Below are positions 20,068 to 33,700 of a stretch of 64,000 nt of DNA, piece after piece. Every line of letters begins with the position of its first letter. The stretch's first letter is position 1. Position numbers and translations under genes: made by a program. The notes below the pieces were generated by a model. It saw only the letters and a program-made list of their open reading frames with translations, did not search any database and had not been told where the DNA came from. This DNA is from Larus michahellis (taxonomy: Eukaryota; Chordata; Aves; Charadriiformes; Laridae), in contig NC_133903.1 of the NCBI RefSeq assembly GCF_964199755.1, positions 7,147,001-7,211,000 on the forward strand. The letters run 5' to 3'.

Positions 20068-20100
20068 AAGATTACGTGCTGTAGGACAGCACATAATCTT
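20068..20100 (-). other. 15-bp inverted repeat with a three-base loop, between NDUFB10 and RPS2
   Basis: Arms at 20068-20082 and 20086-20100 are inverted copies apart from one position. Read as plus-strand RNA that position is a C/A mismatch; read as minus-strand RNA it is a G-U pair, so the minus strand forms an unbroken 15-bp stem. It lies about 210 bases past the RPS2 polyadenylation signal on the RPS2 strand. Function unknown: a 3'-end or termination structure of RPS2 or a transposon remnant are possible. Confidence 0.75.
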
Positions 20101-20307
20101 CAGAGCTGTTTCTAGACCCCATTTGGGATTAATACATGATTAACAAGGCTCAGTGTAATGTAACGTACCATTTCATTCAACAGATGTTCAGGCTCTGGCC
20201 TGCAGACGTGAACCTACTTAAATCCCCAGCAGAGATTTAATCCATCTGCCCACTGAATGCATCAGCCATCCCGTCAAACCAATCACAATTTCTTGTTCAC
20301 TGATCAC

Positions 20308-20313
20308 TTTATT
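20308..20313 (-). terminator. RPS2: Polyadenylation signal of RPS2
   Basis: AATAAA on the minus strand begins 19 bases past the stop codon, giving the very short 3' untranslated region typical of ribosomal protein mRNAs. Confidence 0.9.
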
Positions 20314-20331
20314 GTCTTGTACAAAACCCAC

Positions 20332-23341
<3,010 letters not shown>

Positions 23342-23521
23342 TTGCTAGAGCAGAAAAGGGCGCGTTAGCCGGGACACCGCCGCCGCCGCACCGGCGGGAA
23401 ACGGCAGAGCCCGGAGGCAGCCGATACAGCCGGGCGCGGTCGCCCCCGGCCCCGATGAGGGTGGATGGGACACAGGCCGCGCCGCTCCGCCGGCGCCATC
23501 GCGCCCGCCCGCCGCACTTAC

Positions 23522-23542
23522 GTGATCTCTCAGAGTAGAAGG
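23522..23542 (-). other. RPS2: Untranslated exon 1 of RPS2 with a pyrimidine-tract start
   Basis: The exon ends at 23522 before a GTAAGT donor. Its probable first bases, CTTCTACTCT on the minus strand, resemble the 5' terminal oligopyrimidine tract that puts ribosomal protein mRNAs under mTOR control. The exact start is inferred from the TATA box about 25 bases upstream. Confidence 0.65.
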
Positions 23543-23563
23543 CCGGACGGCCCCGCCGCTGGC

Positions 23564-23571
23564 TATTTATA
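23564..23571 (-). promoter_or_regulatory. RPS2: TATA box of RPS2
   Basis: TATAAATA on the minus strand stands about 25 bases before the inferred pyrimidine-tract start of RPS2. Confidence 0.8.
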
Positions 23572-23582
23572 CTCCGCCGGGG

Positions 23583-23592
23583 TCTCGCGAGA
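23583..23592. promoter_or_regulatory. Palindromic TCTCGCGAGA promoter element
   Basis: This exact 10-base palindrome is a known activating motif of CpG-island promoters, often bidirectional ones. It lies between the two divergent TATA boxes of RPS2 and the SNHG9-like unit. Confidence 0.75.
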
Positions 23593-23696
23593 GCGCCGCC
23601 CGCCCCGCGCGCTGAATGAGGAATACACTGCGGGGCAGAGCGGCGCCTTCCGCCCGCTTATACAGGTTGCGGGGCGGGGAGACCCATCGGCAGCCG

Positions 23697-23707
23697 TGCG
23701 CATGCGC
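23697..23707. promoter_or_regulatory. NRF1-type site TGCGCATGCGC
   Basis: A perfect palindromic NRF1 consensus located just before the plus-strand TATA box. NRF1 drives many ribosomal and mitochondrial genes. Confidence 0.75.
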
Positions 23708-23715
23708 CGAGTCGG

Positions 23716-23724
23716 ATATATAAG
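23716..23724 (+). promoter_or_regulatory. TATA box of the SNHG9-like transcript
   Basis: ATATATAAG lies about 28 bases before a CTC start context at 23744. It faces away from RPS2, so the pair of TATA boxes makes a divergent promoter. Confidence 0.7.
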
Positions 23725-23924
23725 GGGGCACGCGCACGTACCGCTCAGTCTGAGGGGATGGTAGGTGTTGTGGTATCTATTGCCTTTTGTGTTCCTGGAA
23801 CGTTTAAAAAAGGCTTTTGGGATGCTTATGGTGCTGTCTGAGTTGGTGTTGGGTGGGCCGCAGAGGGGAGGGCCTCGGTGAGCGGCCTGGGAAGGTGTTT
23901 CGGGGGTCGCGTTAGCTGTGGGCG

Positions 23925-24055
23925 CCGGGCGCAGTCTGAAAATCACTTGAGGTCTCCTGTGGCCCCTGGTGAGATAACTGTGCCGACAGTATAGGGAACA
24001 TTAAGCTTATTGCCCACGGTAATGCGTGGGGAATGAAACCCATGTTCCCATAACC
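23925..24055 (+). ncRNA. H/ACA box snoRNA, probable SNORA78 counterpart
   Basis: Two hairpins with hinge and tail boxes can be read. Hairpin 1 has outer arms GGCGCAGT (23928-23935) and ACTGTGCC (23977-23984) pairing over eight positions with one G-U, and an inner stem TCAC/GTGA. Box H is ACAGTA at 23986-23991, matching ANANNA. Hairpin 2 has outer arms GGGAACAT (23994-24001) and ATGTTCCC (24042-24049), a guide-pocket-like internal loop, and an inner stem CCCACG/CGTGGG (24013-24018 with 24025-24030). ATA at 24050-24052 stands in the place of box ACA, three bases before the end. ATA is an accepted variant. I cannot compare it with the human SNORA78 sequence from memory. Confidence 0.72.
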
Positions 24056-24396
24056 CTTTACTTAGCAGGCATCGGGGAATGATGTGTGCTGAGGCTATGG
24101 CCGTTTCTCAGAGTTAATTTTTTTCTCCATCAGCAGGTGCTGAGCGCGGCCCGGGACCGCTCGGTCTCCCCGGGCGGACGGAGCTGCCGGGCGTGGGGCT
24201 GCTCAGGCCTCGCCTTCCCGAGTGGGAGCCGCCGGCCCCGTCGTGTGCGGCGCCATGTGCGTGTCTGACACCTTCAGGGTGATTCCTGCCTCCTTGGTGA
24301 GCCCTGCGAAGCAAAGGGGGCGCTGTAATGGGTGATGGCGGAGTATCGACAGCTGGAACGCGTTGAAATGATTCAGCTATGTATTTTTTTATATGC

Positions 24397-24402
24397 AATA
24401 AA
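24397..24402 (+). terminator. Polyadenylation signal of the SNHG9-like transcript
   Basis: AATAAA ends the short plus-strand unit about 335 bases before the TBL3 start codon. Confidence 0.7.
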
Positions 24403-24661
24403 AGATGAATCACTTGAAAGCTTGTTTGTCAAGCCTGTGTTGTTCCTGTTGACTTAAAAATCCCACATTTCCCTGTGGTTGGAGCTGGGGGGTCGCTTCG
24501 TTGGGGCGGGAGTATGCTGATGGAGAACGCTTCGGAGCAGTGTGCGGGGGCTGCTCCGTCCTCACCACCGCGGGGGCTACGGAGGCGGTAGGGGCACCGC
24601 CCCCTGCCCACACTAAAGATGGTGGTCACGGCGTCCTTGCGCGGTGCGTCACGTCCGTGCG

Positions 24662-24670
24662 CCGGAAGTG
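24662..24670 (+). promoter_or_regulatory. ETS-type site in the TBL3 promoter
   Basis: CCGGAAGTG is a consensus GABPA/ETS site about 75 bases before the TBL3 start codon. A second CGGAAG occurs near 24710, and an AAGATGGTGG motif near 24616 resembles YY1. This is a TATA-less, CpG-rich housekeeping promoter. Confidence 0.65.
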
Positions 24671-24738
24671 GCGCCCTTCTCCCGTAGCAACCGGGAGCGC
24701 CGGAAGCGGCCGGCACGCGGAGCGCGGCGGTGCGGGAG

Positions 24739-27700
24739 ATGGAGGCGGCCGCCGCCAGCCCCGTGCGCTTCAAGAGCAAGTGAGGAGCGGCCGGGATGGC
24801 TGGGGCTGGGCCGCCGCGGTTGTGATATAACCCCCTGCCTGCCCGTCTCTCTCTCTCTCTCTTCCAGCTACGCCGTGTCGAGGAAGATCGAGCCTTTCTA
24901 CAAGGGAGGGCGAGTCCAGGTACTGAGGCAGCGAGGGGCGGGGTTGGGAATACCACCCTCTCCCGGCTCCGTAACGTTCCCGTGTTCTGTTCCCTTTTCG
25001 CCAGATAAACCGGGATGGAAAGTTCATGTTTTGCCCCTGTGGGACCAAGCTGAACGTCATCGAGGTGGAAACGGGAGCTCTCCACAGCCTCCAGCAGGTG
25101 AGGAGGCTGTGCTTGTCCGCAGCACGAGAAGGACGTGGACCTGTTGGAGCAGGCCCAGAGAAGGCCGTGAGGATGCTCTAAGGGCTGGAGCACCTCTGCT
25201 GTGAGGACAGGCTGAGTTGGGATTATTCAGCCCGGAGAAGAGAAGGCTCCGGGGAGACCTTATTGCAGCCTTCCAGTGTCTGAAGGGGGCCTATGAGAAA
25301 GTTGGGGAGGGACTTCTTACAAGGGTGCGTAACAATGGGATGAGGTATAACGGCTTCAAACTGGAAGAGGGTAGATCTAGATTAGATATCAGTAAAAAAA
25401 ATTTCACTTTAAGGGTGGCAAGATGCTGGAACAAGTTGCCCAGAGAAGCTGTGGCTGCCCCATCCCTGGAGGTGTTCAAGGCCAGGCTGGACGGGGCTTT
25501 GGGAAACCTGGTCTGGTGGGAGGTGTCCCTGCCCAGGGCAGGGGGCTTAGAACTGGATGACCTTTAAGGTCGCTTCCAGCCCAAACCGTTCTATGAGATC
25601 CAGCCTCTTTTGACTGGTGGTGAAACTGCTGAGAGTTTCCCAAGGCTCCTGGGGCATTTTTCTGCTCTTGCTGGCTGTTGTTCTAAAACTCCCCGGAGCG
25701 AGAAGTGGAGGATGAGAATTGCTCTAAATGCAGACAGATGTTATTTGTGTTGTCCCTAAGTGCAGCTGGGAGCTGCTGGCTGTGCTCTGTGTCAGCAGAA
25801 GCATGTACAGAAGGGAACTCTGTGAACATGCCACTCTACGGGGGGTTTAAATGTTTTTTTTTTTTCCTTTAACTTTTATAGGATGAAGAAGAGGATATCA
25901 CTTCATTTGTTCTTAGCCCTGACGATGAGGTATGTGTTTGGTGTGTGGTTTTCTGTGCTGCCCTGTCAGGCCTGATAAAAGCCAGTGGACACTGAAGGCT
26001 TCCCTGCCTGGAAGTGCCCTGCATTTCCAGAGATCCCTGCGGAATCCTCTCAGGCACTTCTGTCTGTCTCCCCTTCTGGGCTCAGGTCAGACAGGAATGC
26101 TGAGAGACTGAGCTTCAAAAGTGTCATAGCAACTGGCATTTCTGTGCTTTGCCTGTGGGCACTGGAAGAAATTGAAATCTAGTTAGTAGTTAACGGTGTT
26201 TCTTTCGCCTTGCTTTTGCGCAGATCCTGGTGACAGGGAGCCGAGCCCTGTTGCTGAAGCAGTGGAACTGGCGAGAGAACAAGTGCGTTCGCACATGGAA
26301 AGCTGTGCACACAGCACCGGTTGCTAGCATGGCCTTTGACTCTACTTCAACGTTGTTAGCCACAGGTACAATCCTATTTCAGTGTCACATGATGGGAATG
26401 ATATTGAGTGGCCCTTCTGCTTTTGAATAACGTAGCTCAGCTGGACACAGCCTGAGGTGGTGGCCTCCTGAATTCAGACATAATCAGAAGAGGTTTTACT
26501 TGGGTAGAAGTGATGTCTTGACAGACAAGGGATCCTTTCAGTGTTCTATCTAAAATATACTTAGTAAAATAGTGATAAAAATCAGGCATCTGTGAGATAG
26601 TGTGGTGTAGTTATCCTAGTGCAGAACTGGAATGCTTGGAGATGGAAGAGGGCAGGCATGACCTGTAACTTAATTGTACTCCAGGATTCTTGTCTGCGAG
26701 CAGTCAGGTTTTGCCCAGCTCTCTGAAAGTGTAAGGTGCCCCTGAGCTTCTCTTGGTGTGGGTTGTCGTTATCAAATTCATTTTTCTTTCTGCTGCCTCT
26801 GCAACCCATGAAATTTTGCAGTTGCTGATGTGTTGGACCTCTGGTCTCTCTCTCCTCTGTAGTTCATTCGTATATGCCCTTCTTTACCCAGGTGGCTGTG
26901 ACAGCACCATTAAGATCTGGGATATGATCAAGCAGTACTGCACACACAACCTAAAAGGATCTTCAGGAGTTGTACAGTAAGGATGGGTCTCATTTGTCAG
27001 TCACTGGCGTTAGTGTGATGTTTGGACACTGGGATTGATGTGAAATGTCTGGAGTTAATGGAATGTGAAGGCCCGTTCTGGGCTCTTTTGTTTCCCGTTT
27101 TTTGAAATGTCTAGTGAAGGAGCAGGGCTATGACTGACTTTAGTCCAGAGAGAAAAGACTTGGATCAATAAATCTGTGTCGTGGTTTGGGCTGGGATCTA
27201 AATGGAATATCTGTGCTTACTACCTGATGCACTTCAAGAATGTGGGAAGACTGGCAAAGATCGGTTGTAAATTTTTCTGGTGGGTGGCAGAGGAATGAAG
27301 TCCTACAAAGTCCACTTATAAATTCATCTCAACTGATCCGTCAAACTCTTTGTGTAGAATGTGTATTTATTTAAATGTTGGGCTAATGCCAGCATGCCAG
27401 ATGGTTTATTCCTGTCCTGTTCAAGTGCATCTCCTTCTGTTTAGCCTTGTTGAGTTCCACCCTGATATCTCCCGTCTGCAACTCTTCTCCTCCTCAATTG
27501 ACTACAAAATCCGCATCTGGGACCTGAATTCCAGCAAGTGTGTTGCTATGCTGGATGGCCACTTCAGTGCTGTCACCTCGCTGGCGTTTGCAGATGGAAA
27601 CACGCTTATTAGGTAAAACTTTGCAGAGGCTTAGCCTTTCTCTGCTGTTCTGCCTCCTGCCAGAGACCGTGTGTTTCTGTAGGGCCTGGGAAGGTCACCC

Positions 27701-30700
27701 TGTGAGGGGAAGGACTGCTACAAGTGTTCAGTCTCTGCTTGACTATACAAGCAAGTGACTGGAGGTCTCAGTACTCATGTGTCTGGTGATATACCATGCT
27801 GTCACATGGAAGGCTGGTGCCCTCTTTCACATGGGCCTCTTCCCACAATTCCAAATTGGCACTCAGAGCCGGAGTTGAATGGATTTAACACTGGAACTGC
27901 TCTTTTAACTTGCAGTTCTGGCCGTGATAAAATCTGCATGGTGTGGGACCTGAAAACCAGAGAAAGTAGACGAACCGTCCCTGTATACGAGGTGAAATTG
28001 CGTTTCATTTATTTGAGATCCTTTGTAGCTTCTAGGCCACAGTTTGTATGGTACCGCTCCCTCTTTATGTTCTTACATGTTGTGAAATCGTGTTTCTTTC
28101 CCTTTTACTTTCCAGAGGCCTTAAAACTCTGTCTGAAGCTGTTTATTTTCTTTTTCTCCTTGCCTGGTGTGGTCGTGTTAGTTCGAGGAAATATATGCCC
28201 CCAGTGCTGGAGGAGGAGGGAAGGGCAATCATGGAAAAAAAATTTGTTCTCATGTAGTCTCTTGCCTGCCTGTCCTTGGTAGCTGTGCAGTATGGGGTAG
28301 TGGAGTGGGGGGAGGTGGGGGTGTGTCTGTTGGTATGAGAGGGCAGTTGCACAGCTCTGGTTGCTGAAATGGGACCCTGGTCCCTTGCACTCAACTGGTG
28401 TTTGGCCAACTCTCTTGCAGAGCGTGGAAGCTGCCGTCTTGTTACCTGAAAAGGGAGATTTCTCTCAACTGGGTGTGAAGAAACAAGGGTTGCACTTTGT
28501 CACAGCTGGCAGCAAAGGTGAGCGTCCTGGCATGTCGCTGCTGGATTTGGAGACTGAAGAAGGACTGTACTTCATTGCTTTTGTTCCTGGGATGTGTGTT
28601 CTTTGTGTGGCAGAAGCCTTGGGCTGAACTTTGAGGGCTGGAGAGCAGAGCCTGGTCCTGAGGTCCTCTGACAGTAATGGATGAGTGGGATCGATTAGGC
28701 ATGCTGTGGAACTTTAACTATCTATGTTTTCAAACTGCAAAAAGTTTGATTTGGGATGGAGAAGAAAAACTTCGTGGCCCTTCCTGCCACTGTGATTGGA
28801 TCTCTTCACAGTCTCGCCTTAAAGCTGTGCAGCTTTTTCTAGTGGGCAAGGCCAGGGTTTGTTTTATATTCTTTGGACAATCACTGCCTAAAACAGTGTC
28901 TCTGACAGGTAATTTATATCATAATTTTTGTTAGGCATCCTGAAAGTTTGGGAAGTTGCCACAGCCGCTTGCGTGTATACCCAGCCTGTGCCCTTTGAGT
29001 CCAAGGAGGAGGCCAGCGAGCGCAGCCTCACCCAGTGCATGCTTGTGCCTGAGAGACATGAGATTGTCACAGTGTCCGTTGAACACAACATTGTTTTTTA
29101 CGATGCTCAAACTCTTCAGCTCAGGAAGCAGGTAACAACCCTCAGCCTCCCTTTTCCTCTTCCTTTGTCCATACTTTAGGATCAGCTCTGTTCCTGGCGA
29201 AGGCTTTGTGCAGGGGTGCCCTCCTCTCCTGCCTGTTCTTGAGCTGTTCCTTGGTTACAAGTCAGAAAGCCAGTTTCACTGGTGAGGTTGTGTGGAGGAA
29301 TATTGCACAGACACAAACATAGGAAAAGAAAACAGAACAGGCCTAGCCAAAAATCCTCCATCTTATATCTAAGATTATTACATGCAGCATTACATGAAAA
29401 GTAACAGTAACACAGCCTCACTGAGCATGGTGCCATTTGGTACTTCTCTAACCAGATGACTTCTTCCTGTTAAACTGTTCCTGTTCTGCCATCCTCAGCT
29501 TGCAGGTTACAACGATGAGGTTCTGGATGTGAAGTTCCTCGGGCCTGGTGATTCTCACATTGTTGTGGCTACCAACAGCCCTCAGCTGAAAGTGTTTGAA
29601 CTGGCAACATTGCACTGCCAGATCCTCTATGGCCACACAGGTGTGTGTGATCAGCTCTGATGTACGTGGGTGGGAGGGAGATGTGAAAGCATTTCTTTGT
29701 CCAGCTTCTTGCTAAACTTTTATGTGGAGACTGGAGTCCTCGAGTTCTCCCTGGAACAGCATCACAAAAAGTTTTGGAGTTGTGCAGAGAAAGTATATGT
29801 TATGCCATCCTGGTTTTGCAAACACCAGTTTACTTTATCCAGGTCTGTCAGTTCAGTCCCTTTCACTAGCTGTGAGATCAATTTAAATTGGTATGTGAAT
29901 GCAGGCTCTGAATGCAGTTTTGTGGCTGCAAGTGACAGACTCGCACCAATGCTGTAAGCAGCCAGTCACTCTGTAGTGAGTTTGGATATGTTCCTGAGTG
30001 TCCCAAACCTGTCCCTGGGTCATTAAGCAATGGGCTTATTAATTCATGCGTTTCTATTGTCTGATCTCAGTATTACTTTGCATCCAACTATTTTTTTCTT
30101 CTTCTGTTTAGAAACAATTCTTGCTTTGGATGTCTTCAGAAAAGGCCTGATGTTTGTCAGCTGTGCTAAGGTGTGTTAGTTTTCTTCATTTAATGAAACT
30201 CTTCATTTCTAGTGATCTTTATGGGCAGAGTTGTATTCTTTTTTGGTGATCAAGAAAGGGCTTTTGTTCAGACGGAATTCCTGTCTGCTACATCCCCCAA
30301 ATATGAGGTTCTTTCACTATCCCTTTTTAACGTTGTCCCTGGGGAAATGCGATTGATTGTATTTTATTAGTCTGAAAGGAGATGTCTCATTCTCCAAGCG
30401 TCTTGCTCTTGCATTAGAGTTCAGAGATGTCATTAGTGTGAGGCTGATGGGGAGCTGTGGGTAAAAACCATGTTGGAAGGAAAGGTGTGGACTGCCCTGA
30501 TACCCCCATAAATAAACCTCCATGCTGGAATCCCAGACTGGAGCACACAGAGTTTGGCTGTGTCTGCCCTCACCTGCTCTGATTAATTCAGGCAAAGGCT
30601 CAAGTTTGAGAAGTGAATAGTCAGGCTCATGGACGTGGTGAACACATGGGGAACCAATCACTTGTCAAAAAACCACAGCAGTTTATGTCCTCTCCTATTA

Positions 30701-33700
30701 CAGGACAAAAGCCTTCGAGTCTGGCGGATGAACAAAGATGGAAGGGTGATCTGTGTTGCCCAAGGACTGGGTCATGCACATGGGGTAGGCGCTGTGTCTT
30801 GCTCAAGGTAATAAAAATCAGACGAGGGTTTATCTTTACAAGCATGAGTCATGGTTGCTTTGCTGATCCTCAGGGTGAATGTTTTGGTGGATGCCTGCCT
30901 CTGAGCCATGCTGTTTCTCATTCTTGGTTCCAGCTTGTCATGGTGCTCTGAGTTTGAAGGAAGGATAATTTTTTTGTTTTTTTTGATGCACATCTGTCTC
31001 TGCTTAAGTTGTAAAGTTTGCATTTCTTTGTTAGTCTAACTCCTGTTTGCCTTAAAGAGCAGCAGCTGGATAAGTTGCCCCATAAAGCTTGAGTGATCTG
31101 GAGAGGAGGGTTGGGGAGTGAAGGGAATGTGTCTATGAAGGCGCTTGCTTGAACAGCATGTCTGTTTATCAGCTCTTCTCCTTTCTCGGTGCTGCCTAAC
31201 AGCCTGGAAAGCACAGCTTGCCTGTTCAAGAGCTGCTGTGGACCTTTGTCTGTAAACGATGAGAGCTAGCAGTGCTCTGGCTTAATGTCTGAATTGTTGG
31301 AGGCTGTCCCAGGGACCTAAGTAAAATGAAAGACAGCTTGAAAAAACATTAAAGCACTCTGTTTCACATCCCAGCAGAGAAACCATGTGTAGATCCCAGT
31401 AGGGGAGGGGAAGACCTCTTTTTCTGTGCACAGGAAGCCACTGTTTTGCTTCCTTACACTTGACATCTTTATTCCTTTCAGACTGAAAGAAAGCTTCATA
31501 GTAACCAGCAGCCAAGACTGCACAATCAAGATCTGGAATATCCCGGAATCCCTCACTTCCAAAGCAAAAGCGGCCTTGATCTCCAGTCCAGAAATCCTTC
31601 ATGCAAAAGTGACTGAGAGGGGTCATGACAAGGTAAAGCTCATGTGGTGTTAGAACATGCTTTTAGTACTTAAACCTTTCTCTGTGTTGTACCCTACATT
31701 TATTACCTGTCTGAAAGCTAGAGCAAAGACTTAAACTGCTTTGCGCTCTCTGTACTTGTGTGACTTCTCTAGGACATAAACAGTGTGGCAGTTTCTCCAA
31801 ATGACAAGCTCATTGCCACAGGCTCGCAGGATCGGCTGGCCAAGCTGTGGTCCTGTTCTGATTGCTCTTTGCTGGGTGTCTTCACTGGACATAAGCGTGG
31901 AATCTGGTGTGTGCAGTTCTCCCCGGTGGATCAGATCTTGGCCACTTCTTCAGCAGATGGGACCCTGAAGCTTTGGGGCCTTCGGGACTTCAGCTGTCTG
32001 AAGGTAATCATAGTCATAGGGTTGGAAGGGACCTCTGGAGATCGTCTAGTCCAACCCCCTGCCAGAGCAGGGTCATCTTAGAGCAGGTTGCACAGGAACG
32101 CGTCCAGCTGGGTTTGGAATGTCTCCAGAGACGGAGACTCCACCACCTCCCTGGGCAGCCTGTGCCAGGGCTCTGCCACCCTCAGGGTAAAGAAGTTCCT
32201 CCTCATGTTTAGGTGGAACTTCCTATGGTCAAGTTTGTGCCCGTTACCTCTTGTCCTGTCCCTGGGCACCAATGAAAAGAGCCTGACCCCATCCTCCTGA
32301 CACCCGCCCTTTAAGTATTTATAAGCATCGATAAGGTCCCCCCTCAGCCATCTTTTTTCCAGACTGAAAAGACCCAAATCCCTCAGCCTTTCTTCCTAAG
32401 AGAGGTGTTCCAGTCCCCTGGTCGTCTTGGTAGCCCTTTGCTGCACCTCCTCCAGCAGTTCCCTGTCCTTGAACCGGGGAGCCCAGAACTGGACACAGCA
32501 CTCCGGGTGCTGCCTCACCAGGGCAGAGCAGAGGGGGAGGATGACCTCCCTCGACCTGCTGGTCACACTCTTCTTGATGCACCCCAGGATGCCATTGGCC
32601 TTCTTGGCCACGAGGGCACATTGCTGGCTCATGGTCATCCTGTTGTCCACCAGGACTCCCAGGTCTCTCTCCACCGAGCTGCTCTCCAGCAGGTCAGCCC
32701 CCAGCCTGTACTGGTGCATGGGGTTATTCCTCCCCAAATGATGAGAACTCAGACTGCCCCTTGCTCTAGGCAACCCTTGCGTGCTACAGGGATTGATTAA
32801 GGCTGTTTCAAAATAGTATGTGCTGGTCAGTGCAGCTGAAATTTAGCAACGTGTCCATGCTGAACGAATAGCTATTCGGGTCTACCCTTGTTCTCCAGGA
32901 TCTTGGATATGTAAGCTGCATACAAAGCTCCAGGACAAGAGCATCTGCCCAGTGCTTAAGTGATCTTTCTTTTCTAGCTAACCAGGGAGCCACATGGTTG
33001 ATCATAGGGAAACGCACATTCACGCTACTGAAGGAAAGCTGGCTTTGCCTGACATAGCTGTGGCCACGAAGGAAAACCACACAAGCTTAAATTTCAGACT
33101 CACTCTTCATAGAAGAACTGTCTTTCCATTCCAGCAGTGTCTCACTAAGACCATGAGAAGGCGATTGCCACTCTGTGCCACGTTCTGCCCAGCAGTGTTA
33201 CCTCACCTCATGCAGTGGCAGGGGAATCGGCCTTTCGGGGAGATATCCTATGCGGTTGGCCTCACCGTTCAGACCATTTGCAATATGACCTTGGCCAACA
33301 AGTTTAAGCAAGCAGGTGGTTTGAAGAGATGATACAGGGACAAGTCATTTCCTACTGCCCTTTTAACCTACACTAAAAGTCCTGAGAGTAGAGGCTGCTT
33401 TTTGGAACTTCCCTATTGGGGCTCTAAGAGTAAATATCCTCTTGAAAGAGGACTTTCTGGAAAGGCCTGGCAACAACTCTAACGCTTCTGAGCTTCCTTG
33501 CTGTTTTCCAGACCTTTGAAGGTCATGATGCCTCTGTACTGAAAATCGTTTTCGTAAGCCGAGGAACACAACTGCTCAGCAGGTAAGTGCCTCTAGACCA
33601 GGAGTCTAGAGGAAGATGTCAAAATGAATCAGAAGAGAAATCTCTTGGCTTACATCAGCAGCGGGAGGGAAGAGCCTTGTGCAGTGGATTTAGTTTTGGA

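Larger units (their letters stand above)
23744..24418 (+). ncRNA. SNHG9-like snoRNA host transcript
   Basis: A TATA box is followed by a pyrimidine-flanked start near 23744, a very short first exon, a GTAGGT donor at 23761, an intron, an acceptor at 24133 or 24136 after a T-rich tract, and an AATAAA at 24397-24402. No long open frame spans the spliced product, so it looks non-coding. In humans SNHG9 is a short non-coding gene head to head with RPS2 and hosts SNORA78; the arrangement here is the same. The intron holds an H/ACA-like structure ending about 80 bases before the acceptor, the spacing usual for intronic box snoRNAs. Exon borders are read from the sequence and orthology is inferred. 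Confidence 0.75.

Noticed and set aside
24086-24268. Short plus-strand frame of 60 codons in the SNHG9-like unit
   Set aside because: It starts in the intron, crosses the acceptor and shows no family resemblance, so the transcript is better taken as non-coding.
32396-32773. 125-codon minus-strand frame inside TBL3 intron 15
   Set aside because: It encodes the C-terminal part of a CR1 reverse transcriptase, so it belongs to the LINE and is not a separate gene.
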